A stretch of DNA of 64,000 bases from Pontivivens marinum (lineage in GTDB: Bacteria > Pseudomonadota > Alphaproteobacteria > Rhodobacterales > Rhodobacteraceae), in NCBI RefSeq assembly GCF_900231835.1, contig NZ_OCTN01000010.1, positions 30,000 through 93,999 of the forward strand, written 5' to 3'. Position numbers and translations under genes: made by a program. This document shows, piece after piece, positions 59,980 to 64,000 of the stretch. The notes beneath the pieces were generated by a model that saw only the letters and a program-made list of their open reading frames with translations, had not been told where the DNA came from and did no database searches. Positions within the stretch are counted from its first letter, which is position 1, and every line of letters starts with the position of its first letter.

Positions 59980-60192
59980 TCACAGGATGACGCCGGCCAC
60001 AACCATGGCAAGGCCGAGAAATGCAACGCCGACAGCTGCCATGTTGACGGCGACAAGACCGCGCAGCTTTACCTTGGACTCCTCGGGGGACATTCCGCCG
60101 GTGCGAATGCGCATAGCCTCGCGGATACAATAGCCTAGGCCAGCAATGCCCAGAAATGTTGTTACGGCTCCGATCACGATCAGAATGGTCAT
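59980..60192 (-). CDS. Small two-helix membrane protein, unknown
   Basis: 70 residues from ATG 60192 with AGGTAAGGA upstream; an earlier ATG at 60222 lacks support. Two membrane helices (about 2-22 and 46-66) separated by a basic loop (REAMRIRTGGMSPEESKVKLR). Not recognised. Converges on the membrane-anchored hydrolase and is divergent from gapR. Confidence 0.6.
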   Translation of the reverse strand: MTILIVIGAVTTFLGIAGLGYCIREAMRIRTGGMSPEESKVKLRGLVAVNMAAVGVAFLGLAMVVAGVIL

Positions 60193-60323
60193 TGCGCAGT
60201 CCTTACCTCGACGTTTCGTCACTGGGGGTAAGGGCTGTTCGCGTTCTGTGCAAGTGCGCTAGACGCGAGCGGCGGTCCTGCGTATGGTCCGCGCGTTTCC
60301 CAGATCACCCGTGAGGACGAATA

Positions 60324-60593
60324 ATGGACGTAACTGACGACGATAATGGCCCTAGCTCGCAGTACCGGATTACCGTGGGTGAGCTGCGCTCCTTCGTGGA
60401 GCGGATGGAGCGGCTGAACGAAGAGAAAAAAGTTGTCGCCGAACAACAAAAAGAAGTCATGGCCGAGGCAAAGGGCCGTGGCTATGACACCAAGGCATTG
60501 CGCAAGCTGATCGCCCTGCGTGCCAAGGACCCTCAAGAAATCAGTGAGGAAGAAGCCGTGTTGCAGCTCTACCGTGAAGCGCTGGACATGTAA
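60324..60593 (+). CDS. gapR: GapR-family nucleoid protein (DUF2312)
   Basis: 89 residues. Matches the DUF2312 family: YRITVGELRSFVERMERLNEEKK, VMAEAKGRGYDTKALRKLIALR and EEEAVLQLYREAL, an almost all-helical, coiled-coil protein. In Caulobacter the family member GapR binds overtwisted DNA ahead of replication and transcription and aids topoisomerases. Role here is inferred from that. Confidence 0.92.
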   Translation: MDVTDDDNGPSSQYRITVGELRSFVERMERLNEEKKVVAEQQKEVMAEAKGRGYDTKALRKLIALRAKDPQEISEEEAVLQLYREALDM

Positions 60594-60682
60594 TGCGATG
60601 AACTAAGATGTGGCGCGCAGTGGTGCGCCCGTCTTATCCTCCCCCTCGGTTGCTGCATGTAACGCAACCGTAGGAGGGACTG

Positions 60683-62938
60683 ATGCGCGGAACAATTGGG
60701 CGGCTATTTCTGGTTTTGGGCATCCTTGGCGTGGTTTTCATAACTGCGCTATTTGTTGCCCTGCCGACCGAGCGTATTGCCGAGGTTGCCTCTAACCGAC
60801 TGGAGGCAGCGACAGGGCGCAAGCTTACGCTGACAGGCGGCTTCCAGCCCTCACTCTGGCCTGATCTGGGTATCTCTACCGGTCCGTTGACGGTCAGCAA
60901 TGCTGATTGGGCGCAGGGGCCGGAAATGCTGCGTGCGCAGGGCGCGACGATCGCGGTTTCGCCCATGGCGCTGTTATCCGGCCGGATCGAGATTAGGCGC
61001 CTTAGCTTTGATACTCCTCAAATCAATCTGGAAATCGCGCCCGATGGTCGTGCGAATTGGCAGTTTGCGAATGACAACGCAGATCCGGTTGGGGGCAGTG
61101 GCGGCGGTTCAACACAGCGACTGGCACAGCTTGCTGCCGATATCACCAATGGAACCGTGCGCCTGACCGATTACCGCTCAGGGCGCAGTGACACACTGGA
61201 TCAAATCGATCTGGAGGTGGCCTATGATGCAGATGACCGGCAGGCGATGATGCAGGGTGCGGTCCGCTATAACATGACGGCCTTTCAGGTGAATGTAGAG
61301 GTTGAGAGCGATCTGCCGCTGGCGCAACTCTCACGTCTGGATATAGCCGCTCAGGTAACTTCGGATGTTGCGGATATATCGGCGCGCGGGCAAATCGCTG
61401 ATGTTAGCGTCGGGACTGGGGACGCAAGTTTCGAGGTCGAGATTTCATCAGTATCCGAGGCGCTAAATGCGCTGGGCCTAGCGCCATTACCCGACGTGGC
61501 AGGAGTGATTTCCGACGTCCGGCTGGATGGAACGATTGGCCTGCACGACAGTGGCTTTCTGATCGAGGTAGCAGGACGTGCTGACCGGGATGATGTGCGC
61601 GTAGACCTCAATTTGAATGCGGATGGTGTATTGGGCGCACCTTTGAACACCGAATTCGCAGTGACAGCGCAAAACCATCTCTCCGCCAGCTTTGCCGGAA
61701 CGGTTGATGTACAGGGCCACGCCGATGGTCGCCTTGCTGTTGATGTCGACAGCATCCCGTGGTTTGCGGGCTGGGCGGGCGCGGGGCAGGGCGATCTACC
61801 GCATGTAGCACAGGGGCCGGTTGCGTTGCGTACATTGATTGCCCTGCGGCCGGATGGGGTGCAGCTTAGTCAGCTCTCCATGGAGCTTACAGAGCTGACG
61901 GTTGAGGGCGATCTGGGTGTCGGCATGGCGGATACCCCCAATCTGACGGGAGCGTTGCGTGTGGGCCATGTCGTTCTTGCCGACGCTATGGTCGCCAGCG
62001 ATGCGGAGCCTGCACCGGCGCAGCAATCGGGCGCGTGGGATCAGTCGGCTCTACCTTGGCAGATGTTGCGGGTTGCCGACCTCGATCTGTCGTTGGTGAT
62101 TGCGTCACTGGATACTGGTGTAGTGCAGCTAGGGCAAAGCGATGTTGGGGTCCTCATGCGGGACGGTCAGGGCCAGATACAACTCAACCGTATTGAAGGA
62201 TTCGGGGGCGATCTATCCGGCAATATCCGCCTGAATGCCGACTCGCAGAGAATCGAATCGCAGATTGCCATGCGCGATATCCGAATCGAGCAGGTACTCG
62301 CCGCCACAACTCAGACCGATCGGGTCGAGGGCAGTGGAAATTTATCTGCTTCGCTGACTGCAAGTGGTGCGAATTTTTCAGGCCTGACAAACACCCTAAA
62401 CGGCCCCATTACCGTTGATCTTGCGGATGGAGCGCTGCGCGGTGTGAACCTGGCTGAGATCGGGCGAAACTTGACCGGAGCGGTCCAGCAGGATGCCAAA
62501 ACAGACTTTACCGAGGCCCATATTAGTATGGGTTCCGTGGATGGAGTTCTGCAGATTCAGCAGCTATCGGCGCTTAGCCCACTGTTGCGATTGACGGGTG
62601 AGGGAACGGTTTCCCTGCCCGCTAGGCGGTTGAACGTAAAGCTTATTCCCCGTGTGACCACAGATTTGACAGGGCAGGGCGGCAGTCAGGATAGTGCAGG
62701 CGTTGCCATCCCGGTCGAGATATCCGGCCCATGGTCCGATCTAAGCTACCGCCCCGATCTAGGTGCCTACGAGGACGCTCTGCGCGCACAGGCTGATGAC
62801 GCTGTTGAGCGCTTCAGAAGCGACCTTGCTGCGGGCCAAGATCCGGAGAGCGCAGCCCGCGGCGCATTGAGTGATTTCGACGATGCAATCCGCGGTGAAG
62901 GCGGTGGATTAGATGTATTGCGTGGATTGTTTAAGTAA
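60683..62938 (+). CDS. AsmA-family protein
   Basis: 751 residues. An N-terminal membrane helix (residues 5-27) is followed by RLEAATGRKLTLTGGFQPSLWPDLGISTGPLTV, the AsmA N-terminal pattern (here quoted by its key parts), SGRIEIRRLSFDTPQINLEI, and long beta-rich repeats of the bridge-like lipid transfer type, ending with GEGTVSLPARRLNVKLIPRV and DLSYRPDLGAYED. Expected to sit in the inner membrane with the bulk in the periplasm, linked to outer-membrane lipid balance. The last 40 residues are acidic and Ala-rich. Confidence 0.85.
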   Translation: MRGTIGRLFLVLGILGVVFITALFVALPTERIAEVASNRLEAATGRKLTLTGGFQPSLWPDLGISTGPLTVSNADWAQGPEMLRAQGATIAVSPMALLSGRIEIRRLSFDTPQINLEIAPDGRANWQFANDNADPVGGSGGGSTQRLAQLAADITNGTVRLTDYRSGRSDTLDQIDLEVAYDADDRQAMMQGAVRYNMTAFQVNVEVESDLPLAQLSRLDIAAQVTSDVADISARGQIADVSVGTGDASFEVEISSVSEALNALGLAPLPDVAGVISDVRLDGTIGLHDSGFLIEVAGRADRDDVRVDLNLNADGVLGAPLNTEFAVTAQNHLSASFAGTVDVQGHADGRLAVDVDSIPWFAGWAGAGQGDLPHVAQGPVALRTLIALRPDGVQLSQLSMELTELTVEGDLGVGMADTPNLTGALRVGHVVLADAMVASDAEPAPAQQSGAWDQSALPWQMLRVADLDLSLVIASLDTGVVQLGQSDVGVLMRDGQGQIQLNRIEGFGGDLSGNIRLNADSQRIESQIAMRDIRIEQVLAATTQTDRVEGSGNLSASLTASGANFSGLTNTLNGPITVDLADGALRGVNLAEIGRNLTGAVQQDAKTDFTEAHISMGSVDGVLQIQQLSALSPLLRLTGEGTVSLPARRLNVKLIPRVTTDLTGQGGSQDSAGVAIPVEISGPWSDLSYRPDLGAYEDALRAQADDAVERFRSDLAAGQDPESAARGALSDFDDAIRGEGGGLDVLRGLFK

Positions 62939-62942
62939 GCAC

Positions 62943-62971
62943 TTGCAAGCCCCCGCAGAAGCATCTAAATC
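62943..62971 (+). promoter_or_regulatory. Promoter of tRNA-Thr
   Basis: TTGCAA, 17-base spacer, TAAATC, ending ten bases before the tRNA; the same spacing as tRNA-Val. Confidence 0.55.
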
Positions 62972-62981
62972 GCTCCGCAGT

Positions 62982-63057
62982 GCCCCTATAGCTCAGCTGG
63001 TAGAGCAACTGATTTGTAATCAGTAGGTCCGCGGTTCGAGTCCGTGTGGGGGCACCA
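62982..63057 (+). tRNA. tRNA-Thr (anticodon TGT)
   Basis: 76 bases with encoded CCA. Acceptor GCCCCTA/TGGGGGC, D-arm GCTC/GAGC, anticodon loop TTTGTAA giving TGT (reads ACA/ACG), T-loop TTCGAGT. A tyrosine integrase gene follows, so its 3' end is a likely attachment site. Confidence 0.96.
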
Positions 63058-63144
63058 TAACTTCATGATTTAGCTTAGAAATTTTACCTTATAGTTGGTC
63101 GAAAATTTCTATTGTTGGGCAACGTGACGTATACGTGACATGCG

Positions 63145-63906
63145 TTACCGATCCAGAAGCTTCCTGGCTTCGTCTGCCACCCTGTCCTGATCAATGTGGG
63201 CATATTTCTGCGTCATAACAACAGAAGCATGTCCGAGGAGCTTCGAGAGTTTGTAGATCGAAAGCCCTTGCATGATCATTCGGGACGCAAAGGTGTCCCT
63301 GCAAGTGTGAATCGTTGCTGCCCCGCGCTGGGCTGCTAATCGAGGGTTGGCGTTGCATGTCGAGGCTATCGTTTGACGAAGCACACGGACAGGGCGATCC
63401 ATTTCACTAAACGGTCGTTGAAAGCACATCCTCCTTTCGAGCACGTTTGCGACACGTTCACTGATTGAAAGGGTGGAAACGATCTTGGTTTTCTGCCGAT
63501 AGACCTCAATCGATCTTTGGCTCAGTCGGATATCTGACCACTCCAGCGACAGAGCCTCTCCAAGCCTCATCCCGGTGTCTAGGAGGGTTACGAATAGGTC
63601 GTATGCCCTTTGGTTGATGTTGTTGTCCTGCCCCCCTTGTAGGGCCTCTAAGATGCATCGTTCTTCCTCCAGATCGAAATAGCGGGTCTTCTGGAAACCC
63701 TTCAGAGCTTTGAAGCTGACCCCCTGAAATACGGCAAATTCCCAGTCCTTCTGACACAGGTTGTAGGTTCGCTGTATGAAGCGAAGTTCGATGTTGATGC
63801 TGTTGGCGCGTAACCCTTCGTTTTGCCGTGCGGATACAAGGCGGGAGATGTGTGAGGTTCTTAACTCGGACATGAGCATGTCGGGGGATAGTGTATGGAT
63901 ATCAGT
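63145..63906 (-). pseudogene. Tyrosine integrase, 5' end removed by an IS element
   Basis: The catalytic domain is intact: DTGMRLGEALSLEW (Arg), TIHTCRDTFAS (His-xx-Arg), LGHASVVMTQKYAH (His and Tyr). The first ATG is 63879, but the frame continues upstream (DIHTLSPD and so on) to about 63906, where the IS end begins, and the arm-binding domain expected in ~100 further residues is missing. The fragment ends 88 bases from tRNA-Thr and points at it, as integrases of tRNA-borne islands often do. A short protein from ATG 63879 (244 residues) could still be made but probably does not recombine normally. Confidence 0.8.
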
Positions 63907-64000
63907 TGACCTGCTCCCCTGAAAAGTCCGGTGTTTTGAGTTAGCCTGTTCTCCAAGAAGGAGACAGACGATGAAGAGAAGCCGTTTCAGCGAAGAACAG
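63907..64000 (+). mobile_element. Left end of an IS3-type insertion sequence
   Basis: The terminus TGACCTGCTCCCCTGAAAAG begins at 63907 and resembles the ends of the IS407 branch of IS3. It is followed at 63971 by the start of the first transposase frame. The element runs past the window. Confidence 0.75.
63971..64000 (+). CDS. IS3-type transposase OrfA, first ten codons
   Basis: ATG 63971 with AGAAGGAG upstream (63956-63963); encodes MKRSRFSEEQ, the standard start of the IS3-family OrfA helix-turn-helix protein. Cut by the window end. Confidence 0.8.
   Translation, partial: MKRSRFSEEQ

Noticed and set aside
1..64000. CRISPR array, phage structural genes, toxin-antitoxin or restriction systems
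   Set aside because: No regularly spaced repeats and no matching proteins were seen; the only mobile-element signals are at the right edge.

Overview
The window is an ordinary stretch of alphaproteobacterial chromosome, most probably from a member of the Rhodobacterales. Reasons: a complete 14-gene NADH dehydrogenase (nuo) operon carrying the small extra genes typical of that order (a DUF5337-like membrane protein, a stand-alone membrane-anchored helix-hairpin-helix protein), a DUF6456/DUF6477 gene pair that looks like the GafA gene-transfer-agent activator locus, GapR (DUF2312), a divergent ccmAB/acnA arrangement followed by a DUF1223 gene, and many short-spaced housekeeping genes. All positions and motifs are read by eye; family names come from memory of those families, not from searches.

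Layout. 1-10.5 kb: the end of glyS, a pyruvate phosphate dikinase-like gene, a SleB-type cell wall hydrolase, an MsbA-like ABC exporter, guaA, a small membrane protein, an A-type Fe-S carrier, an OmpA-like protein and tpiA. 10.5-14.7 kb: a helix-hairpin-helix protein, the GafA-like regulator, a DUF6477 gene, an MttB-family methyltransferase and a SufT/DUF59 protein. 14.9-20.6 kb: tgt, lon, an HU-family protein, tRNA-Val(TAC), a YrbL-like protein and two tRNA-Asp(GTC) genes, each tRNA with a recognisable sigma-70-type promoter.

20.7-40.2 kb: one long co-directional block, nuoABCDEF-G-HIJKLMN with accessory genes, running directly into birA, coaX and rnj and ending at a strong bidirectional terminator. 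A 31-codon membrane microprotein gene sits between nuoJ and nuoK and overlaps nuoK by ATGA. 40.2-52.7 kb: an RhlE-like helicase, ferredoxin-NADP reductase, a small membrane protein, prfC, an NTF2-like protein, an ICMT-like methyltransferase, ccmB, ccmA, acnA, a DUF1223 protein, a lipid A-type acyltransferase and infC, which has no standard start codon.

52.8-62.9 kb: three tandem YhhN/TMEM86-like membrane proteins, thrS, a family 4 glycosyltransferase divergent from two alpha/beta hydrolases (start codons overlap), a small membrane protein, GapR and an AsmA-like protein. 63-64 kb: tRNA-Thr(TGT), then a tyrosine integrase whose 5' end is cut off by an IS3-type element that runs off the window. 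This is probably the edge of an integrated element.

The strongest candidates for something little described are the nuoJ/nuoK microprotein, the GafA-like locus with its regulatory palindromes, the tandem YhhN trio with lost family residues, and the pyruvate phosphate dikinase-like protein whose ATP-grasp half looks degenerate. No CRISPR array, phage structural gene or obvious defence system is visible.
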